Below the pieces are notes generated by a model. That model made no database searches and was not told the DNA's origin. It saw nothing but the letters and a program-made list of their open reading frames with translations. Below are positions 49,321-62,054 of a stretch of 64,000 bases of DNA, one piece after another; positions within the stretch are counted from its first letter, which is position 1, and every line of letters starts with the position of its first letter. Origin of the DNA: Rostratula benghalensis (lineage: Eukaryota > Chordata > Aves > Charadriiformes > Rostratulidae). The translations under genes were made by a program, and so were the position numbers. The stretch is from positions 5,650,607 through 5,714,606 of the forward strand of contig VXAI01000020.1 of the NCBI GenBank assembly GCA_013399305.1, given 5' to 3'.

Positions 49321-51789
49321 GTAAGGGAAGGCTCTCGCCTCGCTGCAGACTGCTTTGCCCTCCAGGCGGCAGAGAAGCCCCCGGCCGCAGCTCCGGGCCA
49401 CCCTCTGGCAGGGGGAGGCCGGGAGCCGGGCTGCCGGTTCCGATTGGCGACCCCATCGGGGACGCTCCAGCCTTGGGAGCCGTCGGGAGAGCGCGGAGGT
49501 GGGAATGGTCCTTTCTGGGTGAGGATGTGGGGCGCCTGTGAGGGTGCGTGATGGTGGGAGGGCAGCGCAGGAGGGGCTGGCAGCAGGGCACCCCGCGCAC
49601 GGCAGCTTCTCCCCTTCCCACAGGCCTCACGGTATAACCACCATTGGCTTGCTCCGTTTGGCTATGTGTAAATGAGATGATGAATACGTAATGCTCATTC
49701 ATCAATATTTTCAGTCGAGTGGCTGCAGCATATGCGTAGCATTTGGGATGGTCCTGGCACTGTAGATTGGAGCGTGGTCACAGGCTTAGATCCACGGTAG
49801 TGTTTACTGTAGAGAAAAACACACTTCAGCCTTTCCGTTGCTAAACAAAATAATTCAATGCTTTTTCTAAGCTGAAAGGGAAGTATCCACAACTACCTTC
49901 TCTAAAGGGCATCAGACCTGCGGGCTGAGCTCTCCATGGACTGGAGCAAAGCCCCATCAGAAGCCCTGGGTCATGGAGCAGCCCCATCCTTCAGGGCTCG
50001 AATCTAGAGACCAGCAGAAAAATCCTAACTAATCTCAAGCATTCCAAAAGCATATTATTATTAAAAATAAAACAAACGCACATAGCAATGACTCATATTT
50101 GTACAGCACTTGGTGTGTATTTTTTAACAAAGTTCTGAAACTTACCTCTTCTAGAATGTCTGTTTTTCTGTTGATGGAGCATGCAAGGGTTAAATTTGAT
50201 GTGATTTGCTCTGTATGCCAGTCACACAGCCCTTCACTGCCTCCCAGCAGGTCTGGGTCTCTAATTGTTTTTGTGGGTCCTAATTGTTGCTTGTTGCATA
50301 GACACGAATGGCTTGAGTTTAGTCTCTGAATAGGAGAGTGCCCACTACGTAGCTCTGATTCCATCCCTAATAGCAATTTGTGCTATAAAATCATTTTTGC
50401 TGTATCCAGGGAGCTGTAATTATAGGCAGGAAGTAATTGGAAAACTTGAGATTTCTGCTCAGCAGAAGACAAAGACATGACTACATGCCTAGTGGTTTCA
50501 AATGTTTCCTTGTCAGAAGCAAATGTTTTCCTTTAGGTTTGAAATTGCCTTTCTCTAGCATTCATTAGAATTTGTTCAAAGCTGGTTAGATGCATCCATA
50601 ATGCATCCATATCGAGCTCCACATGCAGATTAAAGGTGTTCATGGGTGCAATGGAACTCAACTGATCTCAAGTCAGAGTGAAGTCAGATAATAATGAAAA
50701 AGACTGGACTTCATATACTTAGGTTGGATTTCTGTAACAGAAATATTTTATCATTATCTTGATTACAATCATAAGTTGATGCAGGATGTGTGTGCACAAA
50801 TACAAAGCCACTCCTGTAAAGTTCTGGAAAGAATTTTAAATTTCAGCATGTAGAGCTGTGTTTCTGGGGGAGTAGCAGTGTAAGGATCGTTACCCCTGGT
50901 TTATGGCAGAGAAACTGAGTCACAGAGAGCTTGGTTGGATTCCCTGAGAATCTCTCACAAAGCCTAAAAGACACCCTAGATCTCCAGCCCTTTCTTAGAA
51001 AAGCATTCAACTGCAAAGGGTGTCTGAACAAAACTAGAAAGCAGAAAACAGTGATTTTGCTTTTCGAGATGTGCTGATGGGATTTCAGGGTGAGAAGCGT
51101 GCTTTTTGCACAGACCCTCCCCATCGTTTTGTGGCAGTGACACCTCTTCTAGTGCGCTGTTGCCATGATGGGGCAATTGCCATCATGCTTGTGTCTGAGA
51201 TTTCCCATTCCCCAGCGTGGCAGGTGCTGCAGCGGCCACAGAAGGTGGAAGAGGAGCTTTATAACAGTGGGAAAACAGTACAGGGTGCTGGAGCTGAGGA
51301 GGGAAATACTAGCTAGGAGAATGACTATAGCAGCCTTGTGCCTGGCCCGCAATTTAGGAAGGAAACAGCGTGCCATTAGGTGTATCCATATGGCCAGGCA
51401 TGCATGGATTTGTTCTGCTTGCACTCCAAGCTGGTGAGGTGCGAGCCAGCTCCAGTCCAGGCAACAGGAACTTTGTGCTGTCCTTCATTCAGTATTTCCC
51501 AAGTGCAGCACTGCAAAGCTGCCATGGTGACTGCATCCCTCCATATAGATATACCACCCTCCTCACCCCCCCCAGTCCTACTCTAAAGGCCCCTGAAGGT
51601 AAGAGTAACCTTTCCTCCAAACTGAGTGGTCTTCGCTTTACCAGACTCTCAGGGTGGGAGGGGGGCAAGGGGGTTGTCAGTCAATCCCTATGCAAGCTGT
51701 AGAGCTTCTTGTTGTTTTGTGCTTCCTATAGCAGAAACAGTATGCACCTTACTTGTCCAGATTACCTCTACCTTCCTTGTTCCTCCCAG
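49321..51789 (+). other. DTNA intron 7
   Basis: This 2.5-kb phase 0 intron begins with a CpG-rich patch (about 49330-49620). The remainder is ordinary intron sequence. At 51169-51190, CATGATGG and CCATCATG form a small hairpin. No mobile element was recognised. Confidence 0.9.
49330..49620. promoter_or_regulatory. CpG-rich patch, candidate regulatory element
   Basis: By eye about 20 or more CpG dinucleotides fall within 290 GC-rich bases, whereas surrounding introns are AT-rich and almost free of CpG. The frame of exon 7 stays open across it until 49551. It could be an intragenic CpG island, a local GC-rich repeat, or an internal promoter. No TATA or initiator is obvious. Confidence 0.45.
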
Positions 51790-51914
51790 AAATCACCTGC
51801 TAAGAAGCTAACTAATGCACTTAGCAAGTCTTTAAGCTGTGCTTCCAGCCGTGAACCTTTGCACCCAATGTTCCCTGACCAGCCTGAAAAACCTCTAAAC
51901 CTGGCTCATATTGT
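51790..51914 (+). CDS. DTNA: DTNA coding exon 8 (residues 293-334)
   Basis: The acceptor TGTTCCTCCCAG ends at 51789 and the donor is GTAAGT at 51915. The 125-nt exon gives 41 codons, from [20 protein letters not shown] to PLNLAHI (Ile333), plus two bases of Val334. This is the linker after the zinc finger. It is rich in Ser, Lys and Pro and is likely flexible. Reading through the donor would stop at once (GTG TAA). In mammals a 9-nt optional exon encoding Asp-Thr-Trp can follow this point; I did not find it in the next intron. Confidence 0.97.
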
Positions 51915-54900
51915 GTAAGTATCTGTGTGCTGTAGAGAAAGTAAGCTTTGCTGTAGGTGTTGCTTACACTAGATGGTAGAGCTCTGAACAAAACTGGCAG
52001 CAGCTGTGGTCTATCAAGCTCAATACATCACAGGTGCATATTTGCTGATAGAGGTATTTAGTATAAAAGTGTTCTTCTGGTGTGACTGCACTTGAAAAGT
52101 TAGTGGGATGTGTGTAGGTCACCACACATTGGGACACTGTGTTGGTATGTCACTACTCTCTTCAAGACATAACTGTGTAATTTCATGAGTTGCAGCACTT
52201 TGGGATGTATTTGTGCTGAGAACATTAGTTTTGTCATCTAGAGGCTCTCAACTTTAGTACATTGCAGGTATGTCTCGACACAAAGCACTAGACAAAAGAG
52301 AAGTCTTACCAATTTTGTTGAAATTGGAGTCAGAGTTCTTGCTGGCTTCATCTAGCCCTGAAGACCAGCTACGTAATTTTGCAGAAAAACTCTGTCTGTA
52401 ATTGCTAAGTCACTTGAAAAGGTCCTATTATTTTCACATATTGATATTTTGGGGAAAGCGAAGCTAGTTTTGGTATAGTATAAGGGAGAAAATGTATTTG
52501 TGCAGGGCAGGGAAATCATCGCTTTGGATTTTATTTTTCTAAAGCGTGTCCACTGTCCATAGTGGTAGTTGCTCAGATTTTCTCATTTATCAGTTTGTTT
52601 TATCTTTGCTTCCACGGTCCTTAGAAAAAAAACAACAACAAAGTTAAATTTTCCATGAAAAATCAAGTCACTGGTTGGAAGAAAGCTATGAGGAAATTAA
52701 CTTGGAAAAATTATTTCACAGATACTGTCTTTGAAGTATTTCTCTTGCTATGGTGTATATTTTAAGAGAAGATATTCCTTAACCACCTTCTCGGAGGCCC
52801 TGACTGAAGCATTTCAGGCAGCAGCCATTGAAACTGTATTTGCACGCTCTGTGTCTACGTTATTGGCTGCTGGAACTATTCTAGTCTGCAATTACTATAC
52901 ATGTTTACTTTTGTCAGTTCTGACTGTTGGGATGTAGCATCTTTGAAAGAGCAAATGCGTGCTGGCCAACATGGGCTATGTGACACTGGAAAGTCCATCT
53001 AACCAGCCTGATGTTTTAAGGATAGATCGTGCTGATGGCGTGGTTACAACAGAAGTTTTTCAAGGCATAAAAGAGTGTTCTGCTTTTCAGATGCAAGGTG
53101 CTTCTGACAGATAGTGCCAAGTCCCTGTTACACTTGACTGTCAGTTAAACTCCATGCACCTCTTTAGAGAGGTGTAATGGGAGGATGATGTTCTTTAAAA
53201 GAAACCATCCGGAGGTGGATCTGCTGAGCTCTCCCACTGCTGTGTGGTACAAAAGCCTGGTTCTGCTGGCGAGTCAGTGATAATTTCACAGGGCAGATTT
53301 TGGCCATCCTTAAGAGAAATGGAAAGAGACAGAGAGCATGAAACTGAAAGAGAAGCCTCTGTTCCCTGCTGGCTGGAGGCCCTTGAAGGCCTGGGGGGTA
53401 TGTCAGAAGATAATGGGAAGCAAAAACTGGGCTACTGTGAATGGTTTAAATGCATTTGAGCAATGCAAGGAGAAGGTACTGTAATTGAGCAGGATCTGTT
53501 CCAAGTCTATGCTGTGAAATTAACACCTTTCCTTCTTCCTAACTATACAGGCATAATTTAGGGTGATTGGATGTGAGAACAAACCACCATCTATTTTGTT
53601 TTATGAGTTTCTCTTTATTCATAGATTGAAGGCAATATAACTTGGCAATATATATTGGCTATAATGATACATGAGTGAAAAAGCCTGTAAGTCGTGGAGG
53701 TAACATGATCTACAGCATAATTCATGTACGTTCATTGAGAGGGGAGATATGCTACAGTACCTCATTGAGAATATCTTCTCACTGATGTGATTTTTATTTT
53801 TAAACATAATGGAAGTTGAGAAACAGCTCTGGGCAGGAATCCAAGCACAAAGGGTTTTATATGTGCATTAAATGGAAGAATTTTGGCAACAAAACAGTAT
53901 CCTTTTCTTAGCTTCTCACTTAAATGGGGACAAGTATTCTCTGCAGTACTACACAGCCTTTCCTTTTTGTTGTTATTCCACCTTAGAGCAGTACCAGACA
54001 GAAAGACTACATTGGTTTTTTGTTTTACTGGTGCCACACACAGAACTTTCAATTAAGCAAGAAATACATCTAAGGCTCATCCAGAGAAATAGCTATCAAG
54101 CTGTCATTAGTGTGATAGAGGAGTCATTTTTTCCTTTCTATGTGTGAGATTGGCAACAAAAAAGAACTACTAGACTGCAGAGATGAGAAATGGCATGGCC
54201 AGTGCATCATGGAGGGATTTTTCAAATGCATTCTGCATTGCCCTGACTTCGTTTCATTCTAAGCCTGTGGGAGCGTTATTTTTGACATCAGTGTGAAGAG
54301 GTTAGATCAGCACGGAGCACTTGGGAAAACTCCTATTTCCTTTGCTTTATTACTGTGGGTATGTGTTATGCCATAGCATACAATTATTACATAGCATACA
54401 ATTATTACATAGCATATTTCAATAGTATTATTTTCTGTCTCCTTGAGGAAAGCTGATTATCATCAGCTCACTTTTATCAGAAACGTTGATTGCCCACTTA
54501 CAGAAGTTTAGAAATAACCTCAGAAATACATACATTTTTAGTCAATAGCTGAGTTTTCATTTGCTTTAACATAGTCTGCTGTTCTTGTCTTATCTCACAA
54601 CTGTATAGGTGTGTTTCAACATCTGCTTGATAGTCAAGCAGAACCTGAGGAATGTTAAAGTGAGCATCAGCCTTCAAGAAACTTGCAGTAGGAAAGTTCA
54701 GATTAGTTTAATATAGTTTTCTTCATGTAAGAATTGGCAAACTTTAATCACAAAATCTTAGCAAAGCCTTGGGGGTTATGGACATTTATACACAACAGTA
54801 ACTGCATATTTAAACAGATCAATGACCTTTTATGCGTAAAGGCTCTCATGCTTTTTGCAGAATCAGGGTCATGGAGTATGTCCAATGCATTACTTAAACC

Positions 54901-57000
54901 ACATATATATTAAACTGACAATGTAATTAATGATCTCTTTTCAATTTCATTTTGGCTGCAAAAGAGATACTTGGTAAGTATTTTTCTTTTTTAGTACAAT
55001 TATTAGAGGAAGAAACTTGGAAAAATGCAATAAACTTATTATTACCAATCCTTAACTTTTTATCAGAGTCCAAAGCCAAGGAAATAATTGTCTTTGCAGG
55101 CAGAGGCAGTGAAAGGGAAGAGCTCTTTTGGGGTTAGAAACTCTCTTCCATGCCTATTTTGTGATAAAGCTTGGAGAAGACAACCTGAAGTGTGCGTGTA
55201 GTGATCTGCTGGAGTCCATGGGTGCCATGTACCCACTCCCCACTGAGTCAGCAGAGGTGGGCTGGGCATAAGGCAAAGTAGAGCCCAAGCTCTGCCCAGG
55301 GAGGACTCTCTTGCCACCTTCTCTGGGACGGTGTTGAGAACCAGCCTCTCCCCTGCCTTATTCTCTGCTGTGTATGACTCCACAGCCCAGGGTTGGACCC
55401 GTCTTTTAGAAACCTTGGCCTGTGCACAGTTAGTTTTTGAATGTGTTCACTGGCCAGTGATTGCACTGAGAAAAGGAAAAATGCAGTAGTCACATATAGC
55501 TGGTAGGAACTTTTTCTCCGACATCAATTATCAGTTTACAATTCCCAGGCAACAAAATACTAGTTTCTTACCCAGTAAATAAAATCAGTTCCTAAGTATC
55601 CAAGCTCTTCCTAGCTCTGATGGGAAATCATGAAAAATAATATTAAACACTTCTCCATAAGTACAGAGAGCATGCATTCATGACAGACCAGATAGGAGTT
55701 TTTCACGGGGGGCTGCAGAGGCAGGTTAGGCTAAAGCTATATTTTCATATTAATAAATAACATGCCATCCTTTTATCCCAGGTTTAAACTTCTTAAAATC
55801 GGTGTGGTACTGTCATGCTGAGAAATCCATTTGGCTTGTCAAAGACTACATTTAAGTTCGTTTACTAACTGTCACAAAATAACAGAAAACATACAGTAAT
55901 AGTTCACTTCTGAGCAAAGCTGGCTTTCCTCAGTTCTTACAAATGATTTGAATGACGGGTTGTCTTGCACTATGGGAGCCTAGTGAATGTTTTGCAGATG
56001 GCTGCTATATTTTGATTTGCACATCTGCAGAACTCAGAAAACAAGATGGATCTTTCACAGATCTTAAAGAGGATATTAACCAACTTGAAATCTAGGCAAC
56101 ATGAAGTCTGAATTATAGATGGCTTCTGGTTCTGCTCATTGAAAACCTTGTGGTTTTAATAACATTTTTTAGTTTTTTCCAGAGTATCTATGTCTTTTGT
56201 CCAGTCTTGCATAAGAAGTCTATTAAGACAGGGAAATTTCTCCTTAATGGGTACAAAAGAAAAAAAATTATGCACAGAATCTTTTTTAAGAGTAGACAAT
56301 AAAAGCAAGCAGAGGAAATATTCTTTCTCATTTCATTTTTAGTAAGAGCAGGAAATAATGTAATAAAACCATCTGTTATTATTGGGTCCTCTTAAACTAG
56401 ATACTTACTTAAATTTTGATTTGGGGGTTTGATATACCAGTTGAAAAGCTTTGCAGTTAAACCAGTTTAGTACCACGTTATTTTACAGGAAACTGAGGGC
56501 TGTGGGTGCACTGCAGTCACTATGTGGAAGTGGCATCATGGAGCTTGGAGCCAGGAATAACCTCATGAAAAGATGTGTAATTTATTGGCAGTTGCCCACT
56601 ACAGATCCCCGTGATGCCACAGCAAACATGCTACCAGTGCTTAGCCAAGCTGGCTGGAAGCTGTGATGGTACCATGAACTACAGACTCAGGAAAGGAAAA
56701 AACAGCATAGGGGTTATTTTGACCAAGCAGGGGAAAAAAATAATCAAGCAAGTTGCTAAAAACTCAAGTCAGCACACACGAAAGCATTATTTCATTCGAG
56801 GCCTCAGTACCAGAGTGTTTTTCTTGATTTTTGGTTAAAAACATAGTGTCTTTAATTTGAAACCTTTGCTATGTGAAGCTGAAGATGCTAGTAGTAATCG
56901 TGCTTTAACAAGAAGCTAATTTTGTTCTCTGTAAATACTGTTGCTGATGAGTTTTCTTCTGTGCAAAATTAATGCAACTGGATATTTTGCCTCCATGTAG
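51915..57000 (+). other. DTNA intron 8
   Basis: This 5.1-kb phase 2 intron has a short tandem repeat at 54372-54416. No CR1 or LTR was recognised. I looked for a 9-nt Asp-Thr-Trp microexon between AG and GT and did not find one. Confidence 0.88.
54372..54416 (+). repeat. 18-bp tandem repeat, about 2.5 copies
   Basis: The unit CATAGCATACAATTATTA occurs twice without change (54372-54389 and 54390-54407), followed by a partial third copy. Confidence 0.9.
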
Positions 57001-57081
57001 GCCCCCCCGACCTGTAACCAGCATGAACGACACACTCTTCTCCCACTCCGTTCCCTCAGGAAGTCCTTTCGCAAACAGAAG
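57001..57081 (+). CDS. DTNA: DTNA coding exon 9 (residues 334-361, last in window)
   Basis: The acceptor ends TCCATGTAG at 57000 and the donor is GTGAGT at 57082. The 81-nt exon finishes Val334, encodes PPRPVTSMNDTLFSHSVPSG and on to SPFANR (Arg360), and leaves AG of the next codon. Both borders are phase 2, so the exon can be skipped in frame. The part up to SVPS matches alpha-dystrobrevin closely, while FANR differs from the FITR I recall in human. This is the start of the alternatively spliced region before the syntrophin-binding site. No later DTNA exon was recognised between here and 64000. Reading through the donor gives an immediate TGA (57083-57085). Confidence 0.93.
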
Positions 57082-57177
57082 GTGAGTTCTAACCCTAATT
57101 TATGTTAACCCATTATATGAGAGAGGCAGAGGTTTCAATTTTAAGTTTCCCCCCAGGAAAAAACAAACCAAACCCAA

Positions 57178-57183
57178 AATAAA
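57178..57183 (+). promoter_or_regulatory. Candidate intronic poly(A) signal
   Basis: AATAAA lies 96 nt after the exon 9 donor. A T/G-rich stretch (TTGCTTGTTTTGG, 57211-57223) follows at 28-40 nt, the usual arrangement for cleavage. Together with the in-frame TGA at 57083 it could end a short isoform. AATAAA is common by chance in AT-rich introns. Confidence 0.35.
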
Positions 57184-58694
57184 ATTAACAGACGTGAGCA
57201 GAGAAATGCCTTGCTTGTTTTGGACTGATACTGAGATCTCTGGGTGGAGAGCTGGAGTTAGGACACCCCAAGCTGCTGGTGAGAAGCCATTCTGCAGCAG
57301 CACTATAGGAACAGAGAAACTGGGACATGCCTTTCCCTACTGGGAATGCCTGCATTGGACTGCAAGATAGATTTGAACAAAGAGAAAATGTCTTCACGCT
57401 TGCAAGATACAGCCAGACATTCTTGCTCCTATTAAACTGTTCAGATTTTCATTAAGGGCTACAAAAGAGATGGTGACTATGGTGTATGGTCATATGGTGA
57501 CCTTCAGCAAACCAGCCGGGAAAGAGCAATCAGAAACATTGATCCCAAGGAGAAGGTGCTTGCAGCTGAGCATACATTTTGGCTAGGTATTTTGACTCAG
57601 GCATCCAAAATCTGTGTGTAGCATTTGCTAATTGTTTCACCCCATCTATGTAAGCCTAACGATGCACATAGATGAGAAGGTGGCTGGAAAATAACTTCCT
57701 GCTGTACTGGGGAAGATGAGTGATGTGTCTTCCATGGGTGCGTTTTATTGCTTGGTTCCTGAATAACCAAACACTAGCTCTGAGCATGTATGACTACTTT
57801 TTCTAACACCAAAACCAAACCCACAGCATACCATGCTACAACGTCAGAGCAAAGATGATTTACTACTACTTTGACTTACCAACTTTGTTACCAGGAGCTG
57901 TAAACTGGAAGCTGTCAGTGTTACCTTAGTGTGAGTAGCTGCTGGCTGTGACCGAGACACTTTTCAAAAGCCAGTCCCAAAGCAGCCCCCAAGGCCAGAT
58001 CTGCTGCCTGTACAAACAGTGAGACTGCAAACACTTATTTATTTCAGCTGTTGGAATATATGGAACTTCATGTGCTAGGGCAAAGCAGGATAATCTATTT
58101 GTGGCCTCTCCAGGACAGGTCATTAAGAGCCATGCTCTTTAAGAGCGGAGCTGTTGCTTCTGTTTAACCCCAAGAAGTCTCTGTCCCCATTTGAGGGCCA
58201 GGTTCTTGCAGCAGTAATCACAGAACTATCTACTGTGCTACTTGGGGTTTTTTAACATATGAAAAAATCCTGATTATTTTACTTCCATTTTCTTTAGTAA
58301 TTCAACTGACTGCCTTTAACTATCAGGATTAAATTTATACGATCCCTGAGCATTTAGAATTTCTATTCTTGCAGAGGAAGAACTCCTTGATGGCAAATCC
58401 CCTGAAGGCAGGAGACAAAAAAAACCCCACAACCATACATACCCAGACTTCCTTATAAGTGAATAGCATGAAGTCCTTATGCAGCAGTTTCCACGATGCT
58501 GCAGCAGTCAGTTCTGGCTTTTTAGGGTTAACAGCACCCTGATAGGTAAAGCAATCACATTGCTTGTGCATTAAAACCTATTGTAACTTATGTTTCAGGG
58601 ACCTAGCAGGATTTTTTAAGTTTTTGACAGCTTACTGTCATTGTTTTTATTTTCAACTCTTATAAATTCAATTTGCATTTTTATATTCAAAAGG

Positions 58695-58709
58695 AAAAAA
58701 AAAAAAAAA
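58695..58709 (+). repeat. Poly(A) run, 15 A
   Basis: A homopolymer with no recognised retrocopy beside it. Confidence 0.85.
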
Positions 58710-61700
58710 GCACCCTACCAACTCTCAAGTCAGTATCCTTTCTAAATGGTTACAAATTGCGTTTATTGTCATGAGCCCATTCTGAACAGGCTGATCTCTG
58801 TGTGCACTTCATAGAGTATTAACAAGGTTTCATTGTTTGAATCATTCAGGTTACTTGGGGGTATAAATGCAGCCAGTGCTGTGGCTGATGAGCATTCTCT
58901 TATAAAGCTGTATGTAAATCAGCTGCACAACAATTCACGGTCAGTATGAGAGCACTAACCCACTAATCGCTGTAGTTCTGTAGCTCATGCACTAAATCAT
59001 TAGCAGTTCTGCTAAACTACTAAAGATACCCTTTAAGGAAGATTCTGGTGGGCTAGAGGGTTTCTGTGGCTCTAATTAGTCTTTTGAATAGACTTCCTGC
59101 TGGCTGTGGGCTTTGCCAACTTCTCTTGCTTCTGCAGAGCACAAATCTTTCATTTTAGCCTTTTGCATGGGATTAATATTAATGTATCTAGAGGAAGTTG
59201 GAAACATTGGTTTTGAAACTGGAAAAAAAATACACCTTTATGGTTTCATCGTCAGTGTATGAGTTGCCTGAGGCATTCTTGATGGAGGAACGAAAAGAGG
59301 CTCACACAAGAGCCTGGAAATGGCTCCAGGTGTCACAGCCAGTGGCCTCCTCTTCCAGAGCTCTCACTGCTGGCAGTTACTGTTCTGCAGTTAGCACCGC
59401 TTCCCAGTAACCTTTCCCAGACCCCTTTGCTTTGCTTTTCAAAATCACCACAGAAAAGGCCAGATCTAAATCCTACTGAAGCTAAGGAAGACTTCCCCTG
59501 TACGTAGTGAGCATTGGATTTGAACTGATGCTTTTGATTGCTGCACCTTTTTTGCAGCATTTCCTCTCATCTTGGTCACCTAAAGGAAGAGCCTGTTTCA
59601 TTCTGCATAAAAGAAATATGCAGTTGGATAAGAACAGTATCCCCATTTGCTTTTACCACGGAGTGTAATGACCTTTCTTTTTTCATTAAACCACGAGTAT
59701 TAGCTATAATTCAGTAAGAAAGTACTGAGGCCAAGGTACTTTTCTGCTAAATGCCAAGTTCTTCAATCTGTATTAGACTAATAGCAGTATCTTCATTCAT
59801 TCTTTTAGATTTTACTATTATTATTGCCCTGGGAAAATCAGGCCTCATTAGTGGAAGCTCATCCTCTCGTACATCAGACAAACAGACTATGACAGCTCTG
59901 TTTGCAGTTGTGCTGATCTTATATTAAATGCTTTGTGATTCATATTATAATAAAAATTGTACAAACTCGGGGTAAAAATTCTAGCTGAATATAATCAATG
60001 CTGAAAGCTCTTCTGGCTGTGTTTTCACTGCAGATAACTTATGGTTCCTTTCCTTTGTGTTGCAGTCCAGTCCAGAGGTTTCTGATAGCTTTAAAGAAAG
60101 GTTTTATGTAATTAGAATGTTTATGCAAAGGGGAATTAGCGCTGACTGTCATTTGTAGCTTTTCAATGGTATTTATTTCAGGTAGTTGCATTCACTCAAG
60201 AACATTACCATTCGCAACCAGTTTATTCCTGTAGCAGGAAGATGCTGAATTCAGCACACCGAGTCATTCTGCTGAACTTAGGAGAAAAATTCTTATTGGA
60301 GGAAAGGTTTTTGATAACTAGTAAATACAATGACAAATTGTGGGGAACAGCTGAAAGGAGATTGAACATCATATATTTCTTGCAGTTTGACTTGCATCTA
60401 AAGCACCGATTTTGGGTGGGTATGCAATTATTCCAAAGCTCAAAGGAGACTGGATTCAGGCTTTCCCTGAGGTGCTTCTTAGCTTGTTCAAGACGCTTCA
60501 GGATCCCTTTAAAATTTCTCTGCTTTTCACTTAGTTTGAGCCACCATGTCCATAAGAGAGCTTTCATGATGAGGTTGGCCTAAAAATTACAAGCACCTTT
60601 CTTCTAAATATATCCAGTGTGCAAATTGGTATCAACAATACACTCTGTACAGATCAAGAACAACTTAAAAGCACTTATGAGAAACAAAAAAATAGTGATT
60701 TTCTCCCAAATATCAAATCACCGTAATTTGCTGCAATGACATCTAAGACGTGATTAAAACAACATGTCCTATAATTTTTTAAATGTAGCTAATATTCAGT
60801 TTTTAATCTCACATTTGGTTTTGTGATCTCCAACTACCTAGAGGGCAGCAGAGCAAGGGAATATTGCTGCAGAGTTGGTAAGGCCCTTGCAAATCCAATG
60901 ACTTGGATATGTTATGTCAAAACAGGTAAATTGAGCATTATAGAAACTTCTATCCAGTCAAGAGGGATAACTCTATACCCTTAATTAATGTTTTCTTCCT
61001 TATTCTTCCTTTATTCTTATGTTCCCTGGCTGTGGTCTGTCAGTGCTACTTTAAACCATACAGCTACCATAGTAATGGATACAATCTCTTTCTTAATAAG
61101 TGTTGTATTTAAACTATTGAATTATAGTGCTAATGTGTGATAAGATGAAACAGAACATTTTTTTCTCTTGCACTTTTCTCACCCCTTCACAGCTAATACA
61201 TTTAGTTTTTCTAAGGGAGTAATAAACTGGAATAAATGGAGCAATGCAGCATGTTCTGATGAACTTGAAATTGCTTGGCAAGTCTGTGGTAGACAGAAAG
61301 AATGTATGTCTGTATGGTTGGACTCAGTCTCAGAGATCCTTTCCAACCATGAAGATTTTGTGATTTTGTGATGCAATAGGGTATTAAATGCCCATAGCCA
61401 AGGAGACATTGAGTCTTTATTGAGTCTTATTTAATGCTGAGTCGGAGTAGCTGGTGCCTTTTTTGATCTCCACGTGAAAGCCAAAAGGAATTGGGTACTC
61501 TCCCTGGGTGTAAGGAGACATTAGGCCAAATTTCTGGACAACAGCTAAATTTGGAGCAGAACATGTTGATTGCTGCTACTGTTGTCCATGTATATTTGAA
61601 CTGTATGTTGCCCTTGTGTTGTTTTCAGAACAAGATGAAAATCTTCCTTATTTCATCAGCAGTATTTTTTCCTGCTAAATGAGAGGTTTATATATTTGAT

Positions 61701-62054
61701 TTTTTTAGTAGCCAGGTTGACAATAAAGAGGGTACAACACATATCAATATTGTTAGGTCTACCTCTTTGTAGATTCCTGCTTAGAGTTAGAGATTTTGTC
61801 TCTTAATTTGAATGGGGAAGCATTCTTTGATATCTTACAAAATGTTCCATTTTAATGGGATTATGTCTTCAAAATACATGTTCCAAAGAAACTCACTGTG
61901 GCCAAAACAATCTCTGAAGTATTAACTGTATTTTGGGGAATATGTGGAGGATGTAGGAAGAAATGGAAAAACAAGAAGGATAAATGTCAGCTGTTCCAAG
62001 TGAGGGAAGGTTGAAGGCAGAAACAGGGACAAAGATATAAAGGTTTATACAAAA

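Larger units (their letters stand above)
4112..57081 (+). other. DTNA: Alpha-dystrobrevin gene, 5' coding half (nine coding exons, 3' incomplete)
   Basis: Nine exons join without a frame break (67, 81, 214, 86, 155, 106, 167, 125 and 81 coding nt) to give 360 codons plus two bases. Every intron is GT-AG, and six of nine donors read GTAAGT. The predicted protein matches alpha- rather than beta-dystrobrevin: the N-terminus has GNTMAERRQLF, and exon 3 has LNNLDP and [12 protein letters not shown]. From family knowledge, alpha-dystrobrevin is a cytoplasmic member of the dystrophin-associated complex at the sarcolemma and neuromuscular junction. It binds dystrophin and syntrophins through C-terminal regions that lie beyond this window. 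Present here are the EF-hand region (about residues 16-232) and the ZZ zinc finger (about 238-292). Non-coding first exons and promoters are not in the window, because coding exon 1 begins at a splice acceptor. Confidence 0.97.

Noticed and set aside
48820..49551. A 243-codon + strand open frame, the longest in the window
   Set aside because: Only its middle (49154-49320) is coding: DTNA exon 7. The upstream part is intron and includes the acceptor, and the downstream part runs through the donor.
49064..49705. A 213-codon - strand open frame
   Set aside because: It lies opposite exon 7 and the CpG-rich patch. GC-rich sequence lacks stops by composition, and the translation shows no family features.
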